Part shown: piece after piece, positions 29,190 through 38,971 of the stretch
Numbering within the stretch: the stretch's first letter is position 1
How the letters are laid out: each line of letters opens with the position of its first letter
Source: Larsenimonas rhizosphaerae
GTDB taxonomy: Bacteria; Pseudomonadota; Gammaproteobacteria; Pseudomonadales; Halomonadaceae
Length of the DNA: 64,000 nucleotides
Direction: 5' to 3'
NCBI RefSeq assembly: GCF_023700005.1
Contig: NZ_JAMLJK010000005.1
Coordinates: 62,001-126,000 of the forward strand
Notes under the pieces: model-generated
The model's database searches: none
Seen by the model: the letters and a program-made list of their open reading frames with translations, nothing else
What the model was told of the DNA's origin: nothing
Made by a program: the position numbers and the translations under genes

Positions 29190-29193
<4 letters not shown>
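28060..29193 (+). CDS. mnmA: tRNA-specific 2-thiouridylase MnmA
   Basis: 377 aa (E. coli 368). It makes s2U34 in Lys, Glu and Gln tRNAs with sulfur from the TusE relay. PP-loop [26 protein letters not shown], catalytic cysteines in [10 protein letters not shown] and [12 protein letters not shown]. The TTG at 28042 is rejected in favour of ATG. It overlaps hflD by 4 bp. Confidence 0.96.
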
Positions 29194-31231
<2,038 letters not shown>

Positions 31232-31238
31232 CTTTCGT

Positions 31239-31257
31239 GCCGGGGCCGTGCCCCGGC
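31239..31257 (+). terminator. Weak stem-loop after purB
   Basis: GCCGGGGC and GCCCCGGC form a perfect 8-bp G/C stem with a CGT loop 7 bp after the purB stop; only a pyrimidine-rich tract follows, so it may attenuate rather than end transcription into roxA. Confidence 0.45.
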
Positions 31258-31286
31258 CCCGCTCCTCTTTGCAAGACCTCCAAACC

Positions 31287-32477
31287 ATGCCCCATGAACC
31301 GAATACTCCGCTGTCCCTGCTGGGCGGTCTGTCTACCGCTGACTTCCTGCGCGATTACTGGCAGAAAAAACCCCTGCTGATCCGGGGAGCCTATCCGGAT
31401 TTTGACAATCCGCTCAGCGCGGAAGAGCTGGCCGGACTGGCCTGTGAGGAAGGTGTCGAGGCGCGCCTCGTTGAGGAACACGGGCCGGACAAGGTGTGGC
31501 AGGTATCGCACGGGCCCTTCGATGAGACGACCTTTGCCAGACTCGGTGAGCAGGACTGGACACTGCTGGTACAGGCCGTTGATCACTATGTGCCTGATGT
31601 CGCTGCATTGATGGAGCATTTCAGCTTCATCCCCCGCTGGCGGCTCGATGACATCATGATCAGTTATGCGCCGCCAGGTGGCAACGTGGGGCCCCACGTT
31701 GATAACTACGATGTATTCCTGCTTCAGGCCAGCGGACAGCGCCGCTGGCAACTGGGCGGCCTGCAGGACGAAGATGCTCCCCTGATAGAAGGCATAGACC
31801 TTCGAATACTCAGGCGCTTTGAAGTAACTCCCGATCAGGACTGGGTACTCGAACCCGGCGACATGCTGTACCTGCCACCCCGGCTGGCTCATCACGGGGT
31901 CAGCATGAGCAGCGACTGCATGACCATATCCGTCGGGTTTCGTGCACCGTCTGCCGATGAAATGGTGACCTCGTTTGCCGATTTCCGGGGTGAACAACTT
32001 CGGGATGATCAACGCTACAAGGATCCGGACCTGACTCCTCAGCCTCACGAAGGCGAGATCGGGCCGGAAGCCCTGGCGCGCGCCCGAGAGCTGATCCTAT
32101 CGACGCTGGATAATCCGGCAGCACTGGCCGCCTGGTTTGGCCGCTACATGACCCAGCCTCGCTACCCGGGCCAGCTCGCCGAAGCGGATACTCCCCTCGG
32201 CGCTGAAGCGCTGACGGCCTGGCTTGAGGAAGGTGGGGAGCTTGTCAGGGCACTCGGATCACGGTTTGCCTATCACACCGACAGGGGCATCAGCACCCTG
32301 TTCATTGATGGTGATGGCCTCTCCTGCACAGAGGAGCTTGCTCGTGCGCTGGCCTCCAGTACACCGATCGATCAAACCCTTCTGACTCTCGACCCTCAGG
32401 CAGCAGCGCTGCTGGCCGGTCTTGTCACTCGTGGCTCCCTGCTACTGGAAGATGAATCGGAGGAAGACGATGACTGA
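31287..32477 (+). CDS. roxA: Ribosomal protein uL16 arginine hydroxylase RoxA (YcfD)
   Basis: 396 aa. A JmjC/cupin 2-oxoglutarate and Fe(II) oxygenase that hydroxylates an Arg of ribosomal protein L16. Iron ligands are seen in VGPHVDNYDVFLLQ (H and D) and RLAHHGVSMS (H). The N-terminal FLRDYWQKKPLLIRGAYP and a winged-helix-like C-terminal half fit. Follows purB, and overlaps the GNAT gene by 8 bp. Confidence 0.94.
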   Translation: MPHEPNTPLSLLGGLSTADFLRDYWQKKPLLIRGAYPDFDNPLSAEELAGLACEEGVEARLVEEHGPDKVWQVSHGPFDETTFARLGEQDWTLLVQAVDHYVPDVAALMEHFSFIPRWRLDDIMISYAPPGGNVGPHVDNYDVFLLQASGQRRWQLGGLQDEDAPLIEGIDLRILRRFEVTPDQDWVLEPGDMLYLPPRLAHHGVSMSSDCMTISVGFRAPSADEMVTSFADFRGEQLRDDQRYKDPDLTPQPHEGEIGPEALARARELILSTLDNPAALAAWFGRYMTQPRYPGQLAEADTPLGAEALTAWLEEGGELVRALGSRFAYHTDRGISTLFIDGDGLSCTEELARALASSTPIDQTLLTLDPQAAALLAGLVTRGSLLLEDESEEDDD

Positions 32478-32901
32478 GTCTGCCATCACCATTCGTGCAG
32501 GTGAGTGGGACACCCTGTCCCAATGGTGCCGCCCCCTGCGTGAACTGGTCTTCATCAATGAGCAGGGCATTACACGCGAAGAAGAGTGGGATGGTCTGGA
32601 CCGACGTGCCCTGCACTTTGTCCTGTTTGCTGATAATCAGGCCGTCGGCACGGCCAGACTCCTGCCGGATGGCCATGTAGGTCGAGTGGCCATCCATCCC
32701 GAATGGCGAGGCAAGGGGCTGGGCCAGGACCTGCTTCGTCAGGTATTGCTGGAGGCCCATCATCAGGGCCATACTCATCTGATGCTTTCTGCCCAGCTGC
32801 ACGCCCTGTCGTTTTATGAACAACTGGGGTTTACCGCACAGGGTGAACCCTATACGGAAGCGGGTATTCCCCATCGCGACATGAGTTGTGCGCTGGACTG
32901 A
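32470..32901 (+). CDS. GNAT-family N-acetyltransferase
   Basis: 143 aa. Acetyl-CoA site VGRVAIHPEWRGKGLGQDLL is typical (V-x-R/Q-x-x-G-x-G/A pattern), with N-terminal LRELVFINEQGI and C-terminal LHALSFYEQLGFTAQGEPYTEAGIPH, as in the ElaA/YjcF group. Substrate unknown. GAGGA precedes the ATG inside the roxA end, so it is translationally coupled. Confidence 0.88.
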   Translation: MTESAITIRAGEWDTLSQWCRPLRELVFINEQGITREEEWDGLDRRALHFVLFADNQAVGTARLLPDGHVGRVAIHPEWRGKGLGQDLLRQVLLEAHHQGHTHLMLSAQLHALSFYEQLGFTAQGEPYTEAGIPHRDMSCALD

Positions 32902-32957
32902 CCGAATCCATCATCCGGAACCTTTTGAAACATTCAAACTCAAAGCTCCAGGTTTTA

Positions 32958-32969
32958 GAACAGTGTTTC
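32958..32969 (+). promoter_or_regulatory. GAACAGTGTTTC element upstream of the lipoprotein gene
   Basis: The 12-mer begins 53 nt before the start codon at 33011 and is preceded by TTTA. The same core occurs upstream of both OmpW genes (35499 and 36318); see those entries. Its meaning is unknown; a shared regulator site is inferred. Confidence 0.45.
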
Positions 32970-33010
32970 AATCAAATAATGCCGGTTGATGGCATGATGC
33001 AGGAGTCACC

Positions 33011-33487
33011 ATGAAACAGATTTCCTATACCGCTCTCGCGCTGGCCGGTGTTCTGTCACTGGCGGGCTGTGCCAACAGTGACATCTATTCGGGCGACGTC
33101 TACAGCGGCAATCAGGCCAAGACAGCCCGCAATGTCAGCTACGGCAACGTTACCGGTGTGCGCCCGGTAACCATTCAGTCAGGCAACGAAAATGATACCG
33201 GCATCGGTGGCATCGGTGGTGCACTGATCGGTGGTCTGCTGGGCAGCCAGTTCGGAGGTGGCAGCGGCCGTCTTCTAACCTCTGCAGCAGGCGCAGTAGG
33301 AGGTGCGGTCGCCGGCTCCAGGGTGGAACAGTCGGTCAACAGGGTCAGCGCCTACGAAATTCAGGTGCAGCGTGATGATGGCCAACAGGTTGTGGTAGTA
33401 CAAAAGGCCGATCACCCCTATAACGTGGGTGATCGTGTGAGATTGATCGGAGCCGGCAATGATCTTGCCGTGACGCCGGCCAATTAA
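33011..33487 (+). CDS. Glycine-zipper outer-membrane lipoprotein (SlyB-like)
   Basis: 158 aa. Lipobox SLAGC (C about 20) follows a short signal peptide. A Gly-rich double-hairpin (GIGGIGGALIGGLLGSQFGG to AAGAVGGAVAGSR) is the 17-kDa-antigen/SlyB type, and a small C-terminal domain (YEIQVQRDDGQQVVVVQKAD, VGDRVRLI) matches SlyB. Such lipoproteins help stabilise the outer membrane. AGGAG precedes the ATG. Confidence 0.9.
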   Translation: MKQISYTALALAGVLSLAGCANSDIYSGDVYSGNQAKTARNVSYGNVTGVRPVTIQSGNENDTGIGGIGGALIGGLLGSQFGGGSGRLLTSAAGAVGGAVAGSRVEQSVNRVSAYEIQVQRDDGQQVVVVQKADHPYNVGDRVRLIGAGNDLAVTPAN

Positions 33488-33596
33488 GCTGTTACACCGG
33501 CAGAACGCGGGTGAGACGTAGCGAAGTCCAGAGTATGATCTATAGTTCTGCTTAGCTGGCTAATCAAACACCACTTGCAGATATCAAGGACATCTC

Positions 33597-34568
33597 ATGC
33601 GCTTACCCGCACTTGCTCTGGCCCTGACGGCCTTCTCACCCGCAGCCCTTGCGAGCGGCACCGTGAGCCTGAAGCTGGACAACGATATTTTTACTGGTGA
33701 TGGCGATGGCCATTATACCAATGGTCTGGAAGCACAGTGGACCTTTTCACCGGGCCAGGATCACTGGACCAGAGACCTTTCCAGCGCGCTTCCCCTATGG
33801 TCCAGAGGCACCCTGGCAGCCGTCAGCTACCATCTGGGCCAGCAGATCTACACACCTGAAAATACGGATGCTCATGATCCGGTCAAAGATGATCGACCCT
33901 ATGCAGGTTATCTGTATGGCGGAGTGTCACTGTTCCAGGATGCGCAGCAGCATAAGCTAAGAATTGCGGATACCCTTTATATCGAGGCCGGCATTGTAGG
34001 TCCGGCCGCCGGTGGCAAGACCGTGCAGAACAATTTTCACCATCTGATCGACAGTGACAGGGCAAATGGCTGGCATAACCAGCTTCATAATGAACCCACA
34101 CTGACCGTTGGCTGGAACCGGGCCTGGTGGGTACAGGATACCCTTGGCAGCCTTGCTCTGGAGTACGGCCCGAATGCCGGTTTCGCGCTGGGCAATCTCC
34201 ATGATTACGCTGAAACCGGGATGATGGTTCGCATCGGCCAGCACCTGAACGATTTCCACGGCATACCTGCAGTAGCCCCCGGCCGCAGTACTCGCACCCT
34301 CTTCACTCCCTCCCGGGCAAATGGATGGTATGTCTTTACGGGCATTACCGGTCGCTACATGGCCCATAATCTACTGCTGGACGGCAATACCTTTGAAAAC
34401 AGTCCGGAAGTGGATCGACGTCCCTGGGTAGGTGATCTCGTGGCTGGTGTGGCATTCAGCGTCAGTCGCTGGAATCTGGCTTTTACCAGTGTCTGGCGAA
34501 CACATGAATTCGAACAGCAGCATCGAAGCGACCGCTTTGGTTCTGTCATATTGTCTACCAGTCTTTAA
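33597..34568 (+). CDS. lpxR: LpxR-like lipid A 3'-O-deacylase
   Basis: 323 aa. Signal peptide to about residue 19, then a 12-stranded-barrel-like pattern. The family sites are seen: LKLDNDIF (N29, D30), GHYTNGLE (T41), and NNFHHLIDSDRANGWHNQLHNEP (His 148/149 as the likely catalytic His). LpxR removes the 3'-acyloxyacyl chain of lipid A at the outer membrane. Activity is inferred from the family; close members may be inactive or latent. AAGGA precedes the ATG. Confidence 0.85.
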   Translation: MRLPALALALTAFSPAALASGTVSLKLDNDIFTGDGDGHYTNGLEAQWTFSPGQDHWTRDLSSALPLWSRGTLAAVSYHLGQQIYTPENTDAHDPVKDDRPYAGYLYGGVSLFQDAQQHKLRIADTLYIEAGIVGPAAGGKTVQNNFHHLIDSDRANGWHNQLHNEPTLTVGWNRAWWVQDTLGSLALEYGPNAGFALGNLHDYAETGMMVRIGQHLNDFHGIPAVAPGRSTRTLFTPSRANGWYVFTGITGRYMAHNLLLDGNTFENSPEVDRRPWVGDLVAGVAFSVSRWNLAFTSVWRTHEFEQQHRSDRFGSVILSTSL

Positions 34569-34685
34569 TCGCCCTCTTCAACGTATGAAAAGTACAACCA
34601 TGGCCTGAACAATCAACCACCAGACTGATTACATCAGGTTTCAATAATCGTACTATCGACACCAAATCCTGACTGATTTCTTTAC

Positions 34686-35429
34686 ATGAAAAATTTTACT
34701 GCGCCTTCATGGGCGCCACTGTTACAACGCCACCACATCAATACCTTCGACGCCCTGTGGAATCTTGATCTCGAGCCCGTTGACGTGCCCAACCTGGAGC
34801 GTGGTGGCCATTCTGAAGTCAGCCTGTTGACACTTGAAGATCAACGATTTTTTGTCAAACGGCAGACCAATCACCTCGGACGTAGCCTGCAACGTCCCTT
34901 TGGTGAACCTACCTTTGCGCGTGAATTTCGAAATATTCAACGCTTTGAAGCACTGAATATCCCCGCCCTTGAAGCGGCCTGGTTTGGAGAACGTCGATCA
35001 CAGGGGACATGGTGCTCGATTCTGGTAACGCCTGCCCTGGAAGGGTACAGCGACCTGATTGCCTGGCATGCCCGCTGGAATCAACTGTCTGAACATGAAC
35101 AAGTGAGTGTTATCGAAGCCAGTGCACGCCTGCTGGCAACACTTCACGACACCGGCTGGATGCACGGCAGCCTGTATGCCAAGCACGTTTTCCTCAAGTC
35201 ACAACCAGGCCACTGGGAAGCACGACTGATAGATCTTGAAAAATCACGTCCGCTGCTCCGCAGGACAGCCGAGCGGCTGAGGGACCTGGATGTGTTCACG
35301 CGCCGCCTGACCACCTGGCAGCCCGAAGACTGGACGACCTTTTTTACCGCTTATGCCGGCACCGTAGAGTCAGGCAGATTCTGGCAGGAGAAGCTGAATA
35401 AGCGATTGAAGCGAAAAGGAAAATCATAG
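34686..35429 (+). CDS. Kdo/lipopolysaccharide kinase-family protein (InaA-like)
   Basis: 247 aa. A compact kinase fold: Lys in RFFVKRQ (K58), Glu candidate in EFRNIQRFE, catalytic loop WMHGSLYAKHVF (H160) and metal Asp in LIDLEKSR (D183). This matches the KdkA/RfaP/InaA group that phosphorylates LPS core sugars or related targets. No SD is visible before the ATG. The substrate is unknown. It follows the LpxR-like gene and fits an envelope-modification block. Confidence 0.82.
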   Translation: MKNFTAPSWAPLLQRHHINTFDALWNLDLEPVDVPNLERGGHSEVSLLTLEDQRFFVKRQTNHLGRSLQRPFGEPTFAREFRNIQRFEALNIPALEAAWFGERRSQGTWCSILVTPALEGYSDLIAWHARWNQLSEHEQVSVIEASARLLATLHDTGWMHGSLYAKHVFLKSQPGHWEARLIDLEKSRPLLRRTAERLRDLDVFTRRLTTWQPEDWTTFFTAYAGTVESGRFWQEKLNKRLKRKGKS

Positions 35430-35497
35430 CACTTCCGTCTGATAGTCTTTAGCAATCGCCATAATAGTCAAAAGTAAAAAAAAATAGAGTGACAAAT

Positions 35498-35556
35498 CGA
35501 ACAGTGTTTCTTATAGTGTCTTCATCGTTTAGAAACACCGTTCGCAAATAGACGAA
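35498..35556 (+). promoter_or_regulatory. Repeat elements upstream of the first OmpW gene
   Basis: CGAACAGTGTTTC lies at 35498-35510. A second, related element, AACACCGTTCGCAAA, lies at 35534-35548 about 53 nt before the ATG, followed by CGAAC (35553-35557), so GTTCG and CGAAC are inverted. The GTTCGCAAA part recurs upstream of the second OmpW gene at nearly the same distance (47 versus 46 nt). Confidence 0.45.
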
Positions 35557-35586
35557 CACTGACAGGCTTTCAAGGGAGTACACATC

Positions 35587-36156
35587 ATGAAACTCGCTAA
35601 ACTGATTTCCGCTACCGTTATTGTCGGCGCTTCTGCAATGGCCGCTCAGTCTGCACTGGCTTATGGCGCAGGTGATGTCTTTGTTCGCGGTGATGTTTCC
35701 AAGACCGACTCCGCAGCCAGCGGCAAGTACGATGATGATACCGGCTGGACTGGCGGTATCGGCTACATGGCTACTGACAAGCTGGGTGTCGAGCTGAATA
35801 CCAGCGATCGCACCAAGTTTGAAAATGAAAATACCGGTGCCAGCTTCAAGGCGCGTCCCTACAGCCTGCTGGCTCAGTACTACCCGCTGGGTGGCACGGA
35901 TGCCAAGGTACAGCCTTATGTAGGCGGTGGCATGACCTACGTTCGCTTCAATGGCGAAAACAGCAACCAGCAAAGCATCGACAGCTCTGCATGGGGCTGG
36001 ACTGGCCAGGCCGGTGTTGACCTGAACGTCACCAACAACTGGGCACTCAATGGATTCGCTCAGTACACGGATGTAAGCGCTCAGCAGAGCGGCGACAGCG
36101 GTCACCTCGACCTGAATCCGCTGACTGTCGGCGGTGGTGTGACTTACCGCTTCTGA
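35587..36156 (+). CDS. OmpW-family outer membrane beta-barrel protein (paralogue 1)
   Basis: 189 aa. Signal peptide ends near ALA (residue about 25); mature start YGAGDVFVRGDV. Middle QYYPLGGTDAKVQPYVGGGMTYVRF, QAGVDLNVTNNWALNG and the terminal Phe (VTYRF) are OmpW-like. It is shorter and more diverged than the next gene. OmpW forms an 8-stranded channel for small hydrophobic molecules. AAGGGAG precedes the ATG. Own terminator follows. Confidence 0.88.
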   Translation: MKLAKLISATVIVGASAMAAQSALAYGAGDVFVRGDVSKTDSAASGKYDDDTGWTGGIGYMATDKLGVELNTSDRTKFENENTGASFKARPYSLLAQYYPLGGTDAKVQPYVGGGMTYVRFNGENSNQQSIDSSAWGWTGQAGVDLNVTNNWALNGFAQYTDVSAQQSGDSGHLDLNPLTVGGGVTYRF

Positions 36157-36178
36157 TCGTCGATTGCCATGTCGACTC

Positions 36179-36203
36179 AAGGCCGCCCTCGGGCGGCCTT
36201 TTC
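36179..36203 (+). terminator. Terminator after OmpW paralogue 1
   Basis: AAGGCCGCCC / GGGCGGCCTT forms a 10-bp stem with a very short loop, followed by TTTC. Confidence 0.88.
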
Positions 36204-36316
36204 AATGCCTGTAATTCCTGGTAAAAAACTCAGGTATTTAAATCTAATCTAATTAAGATTAATGTGTGACAACTTGTCTCACGACAGACGTTTATCCCGC
36301 CGTTAAGGTGTCGCTA

Positions 36317-36333
36317 CGAACAGTGTTCGCAAA
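36317..36333 (+). promoter_or_regulatory. CGAACAGTGTTCG element upstream of ompW
   Basis: CGAAC-AGT-GTTCG is a perfect 5-bp inverted repeat with a 3-nt centre, followed by CAAAA; it starts 54 nt before the ATG. An imperfect dyad (GTGTGACA..TGTCTCAC, 36264-36282) and an A/T-rich tract lie further upstream. Confidence 0.5.
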
Positions 36334-36370
36334 AAAACCAAAGCGATACATCCTACAAGGGACAAACGTC

Positions 36371-36991
36371 ATGAAAACCGGTCATCTCCTCCCGGCACTG
36401 ATCATTGCAGCTGGCACCCTCCCCCTTTCCCAATCGGCACTGGCGTCCTATGGCCAGGGCGATTTCTTCACCCGAATCGGCGTGGCCAAGGTATCTCCCA
36501 AAAGTGACAACGCCAATGTAGGCGGTGCTGACCTCGACGTTGACGACTCCTCCGGTTTCGCCATGACCCTGGGGTATCGTTTTCTGGACAACTGGGGCGT
36601 CGAACTGTTGGCCGCACAGCGCTTCAAACACGATATCAACCTGGACGGTGACAAGGCAGGATCAACCAAACATCTCCCGCCGACGCTGACACTGCAATAC
36701 TATCCGCTGGGTGGCACTGATGCGCGAGTCCAGCCTTACGTAGGTGGCGGCGTCAACTACACTCGCTTCAGCAGCGAAAAGCTGGACAGCGGTGCCAGTC
36801 TCGACATGGATGACTCCTGGGGATGGGCGGCCCAGGCCGGGGTAGATCTGCTGATAAACGACCACTGGGCAGTTAACGCAGCAGCCTGGTATCTTGACAT
36901 TGACTCCGACGCGACAATCGGCGGAGCCACCAAAACGACAGTACATATCGATCCCATTGTCGTCATGGGCGGTATCAGCTACCGCTTCTGA
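36371..36991 (+). CDS. ompW: Outer membrane protein OmpW (paralogue 2)
   Basis: 206 aa. Signal peptide ends at ALA. Strong OmpW match: FFTRIGVAKVSPKSDN, LGYRFLDNWGVELLAAQRFKHDI, LPPTLTLQYYPLG, VQPYVGGGVNYTRF, DSWGWAAQAGVDLLINDHWAVN and final ISYRF. About half the residues in the central region equal those of the upstream paralogue, so the pair likely arose by tandem duplication. CAAGGGAC precedes the ATG. The upstream in-frame extension is not used. Confidence 0.95.
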   Translation: MKTGHLLPALIIAAGTLPLSQSALASYGQGDFFTRIGVAKVSPKSDNANVGGADLDVDDSSGFAMTLGYRFLDNWGVELLAAQRFKHDINLDGDKAGSTKHLPPTLTLQYYPLGGTDARVQPYVGGGVNYTRFSSEKLDSGASLDMDDSWGWAAQAGVDLLINDHWAVNAAAWYLDIDSDATIGGATKTTVHIDPIVVMGGISYRF

Positions 36992-37012
36992 GTCTTTTCT
37001 GCAAAATAAAGG

Positions 37013-37038
37013 GCAGGCACATCGGTGCCTGCTTTTTT
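37013..37038 (+). terminator. Terminator after ompW
   Basis: GCAGGCAC / GTGCCTGC 8-bp stem with an ATCG loop and a six-T run at 37033-37038. Confidence 0.92.
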
Positions 37039-37116
37039 GTCAGCGCAGCAGTGATCTGGGATAATCCGCGTCCCCCGTGTTTGACACGCCTTCGCTGATT
37101 ACCAGTACAGATACTC

Positions 37117-38454
37117 ATGCCTTCTACTCCCCGATTAACCCTGACCAACGCCCTCGCCCTGGGCCTCATGACCTTTGCGCTGTTTCTGGGCGCCGGCAAT
37201 CTTGTCTTCCCCCCTCAGGTCGGTCAGCAGGCCGGTACCGATGTCTGGCCGGCTGCCCTGGGCTTTTTAACCACCGGAGTAGGTCTGCCGGTACTCGGCA
37301 TCGTGGCTGTCGCCGTGTCAGGTGGTGGGCTTGACCGCATTCTTTCACCGCTGCCACGCTGGGCAGCCACGCTGTTCGGACTGGCCATCTATCTGAGCAT
37401 CGGGCCCATGTTTGCTATGCCGCGTACAGCTACCGTGTCATGGAGCATGGGTGCAGAACCCTTTTTCGGTCAGGCATCGTCGCTGGATCAGACCCTGTAC
37501 ATCATCGGCTTTTTCAGTATTGCCGTTACGCTGTCCCTGATGCCCGGCAGGCTGGTCGATGTAGTTGGCAAGTGGATTACACCACTGCTGATCATTCTGC
37601 TGGTGATTCTGGCCGGTGCCACCGTTCTCTTTCCTCAGGGCCCTTTGGGTAGCGTATCTCCGCAGTGGCAGGATGCCCCTTTTGCTCAGGGTTTTCAGCA
37701 CGGCTACATGACCATGGACATGCTGGCGTCAATGGTCTTTGGCATCCTGATTGTCAATGCCATACGCAGCAAGGGCGTGACCGATACGGCCAGCCTGACA
37801 CGCTACACCCTGCTGGCCGGACTGGTCGCAGGCATCTGCCTGTCGGGCGTATACCTGCCACTGACGTACATGGGAGCAACAAGCCACCTCGTCGCGCCCG
37901 GCGCCGGCAGTGGCGAACTGATCCCTGCTTACGTCAATGCCCTGTTCGGCCCAACGGGCAATGTATTACTGGCCGCCGTCATTACACTGGCCTGCCTGAC
38001 GACGGCCATCGGCCTTCTGACCGCCTGTGGCGAATACTTTCACGGCCTGATGGAACGTGTGTCCTATCGCACCATCGTCATCATCCTTGGTGTACTGGGT
38101 GTGGTGGTAGCATTACAGGGGCTTTCCACGCTGATACAGGTTTCTGTACCCGTTCTGAGTGCCCTTTACCCTCTGGCCATCGTAGTGATCCTGCTCAGCC
38201 TCGTGCGTCCGTTCCTGCCCCACCCTGGAAGAATGTTCAATGCAGCCTTGCTACTGACCCTGCCCGCCGGGCTGCTGGACGGACTGGCTGCCGCCCATCT
38301 TCTGGATGCCTGGCCAGCCCTGAGCACCTTCAAGGAAGCACTGCCGCTGGCCAGGGAACAGGCCGACTGGCTGATGCCGGCACTGGCAGGCATTGGTCTG
38401 GGGGCCATTCTTCAGTTTATTCCGTCCCCCGACCGGCGTACTGAAACGGCCTAG
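37117..38454 (+). CDS. brnQ: Branched-chain amino acid:cation symporter BrnQ
   Basis: 445 aa with about 12 hydrophobic segments. Family signatures: ALFLGAGNLVFPPQVG near the start, GPMFAMPRTATVSWSMG, and KGVTDTASLTRYTLLAGLVAG. It takes up Leu, Ile and Val with Na+ (LIVCS family). Its last 4 bp overlap the convergent yqcC-like gene. Confidence 0.95.
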   Translation: MPSTPRLTLTNALALGLMTFALFLGAGNLVFPPQVGQQAGTDVWPAALGFLTTGVGLPVLGIVAVAVSGGGLDRILSPLPRWAATLFGLAIYLSIGPMFAMPRTATVSWSMGAEPFFGQASSLDQTLYIIGFFSIAVTLSLMPGRLVDVVGKWITPLLIILLVILAGATVLFPQGPLGSVSPQWQDAPFAQGFQHGYMTMDMLASMVFGILIVNAIRSKGVTDTASLTRYTLLAGLVAGICLSGVYLPLTYMGATSHLVAPGAGSGELIPAYVNALFGPTGNVLLAAVITLACLTTAIGLLTACGEYFHGLMERVSYRTIVIILGVLGVVVALQGLSTLIQVSVPVLSALYPLAIVVILLSLVRPFLPHPGRMFNAALLLTLPAGLLDGLAAAHLLDAWPALSTFKEALPLAREQADWLMPALAGIGLGAILQFIPSPDRRTETA

Positions 38455-38777
38455 GCATCATTCATGATGCCGTCGATACGCTCCAGAGCCTGAATCAGAG
38501 GTAGCCGTTTACCTGTCGGATATTCCTTCAGGTAAAGCTCCGCGGCCGGTGCGATGCTTGAAGGTGACGGGAAAGCCGTACCGGCATCAATCAGAGCCTG
38601 TAATCGAGCCAGCAGGACGTAACGAAGCCATTGCGGCAAGGACATGGTATCAACGCAAAAAGGCTCACGACTCATGAAGGCCTGGGGCTGGGGCACCTCC
38701 TGCTTCCAGACATCAGCGGCCTTCATGGCCGCTTCGAGTTCACGCATCGCCTGCTGCATTGCTTCACTTTGCGACAT
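38451..38777 (-). CDS. YqcC-family protein (DUF446)
   Basis: 108 aa, small helical protein. LEAAMKAADVWKQ, FCVDTMSLPQWLRYVLLARLQALID and the C-terminal IQALERIDGIMND are the YqcC pattern. Function unknown; in E. coli yqcC neighbours truC. GAGGTAA precedes the ATG. Confidence 0.85.
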   Translation of the reverse strand: MSQSEAMQQAMRELEAAMKAADVWKQEVPQPQAFMSREPFCVDTMSLPQWLRYVLLARLQALIDAGTAFPSPSSIAPAAELYLKEYPTGKRLPLIQALERIDGIMNDA

Positions 38778-38934
38778 GAATTACCTCACATTGGGATTTG
38801 ACTGTGCTGTCCCCGATATCATGCACAATTACCCTGAATGAGCATGTGGATAACACGGGGACAACTTCGTGTAGCCTTGAGCGCATGCCGCTCGCGGCAA
38901 ACTGATTACTTTTTAACCATCTCGATTGAACATC

Positions 38935-38946
38935 GAATGTACATTC
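38935..38946. promoter_or_regulatory. 12-bp palindrome before the DUF3549-like gene
   Basis: GAATGTACATTC is a perfect palindrome 26 nt before the start codon at 38972. The 194-bp gap between yqcC and this gene shows no other gene; a short frame at 38838 lacks an SD. Confidence 0.3.
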
Positions 38947-38971
38947 ATGATTTCAGGAGCAGGGACACACC

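Noticed and set aside
32958-32969. Reading the GAACAGTGTTTC element as a sigmaE -35 box
   Set aside because: No TCTGA-like -10 occurs at the needed 16-17 bp spacing, and the AGTG following GAAC does not fit GGAACTT.
36317-36329. Reading CGAAC-AGT-GTTCG as a Gram-positive-type LexA box
   Set aside because: Spacer is 3 nt rather than 4, and gammaproteobacterial LexA uses CTGT-N8-ACAG.
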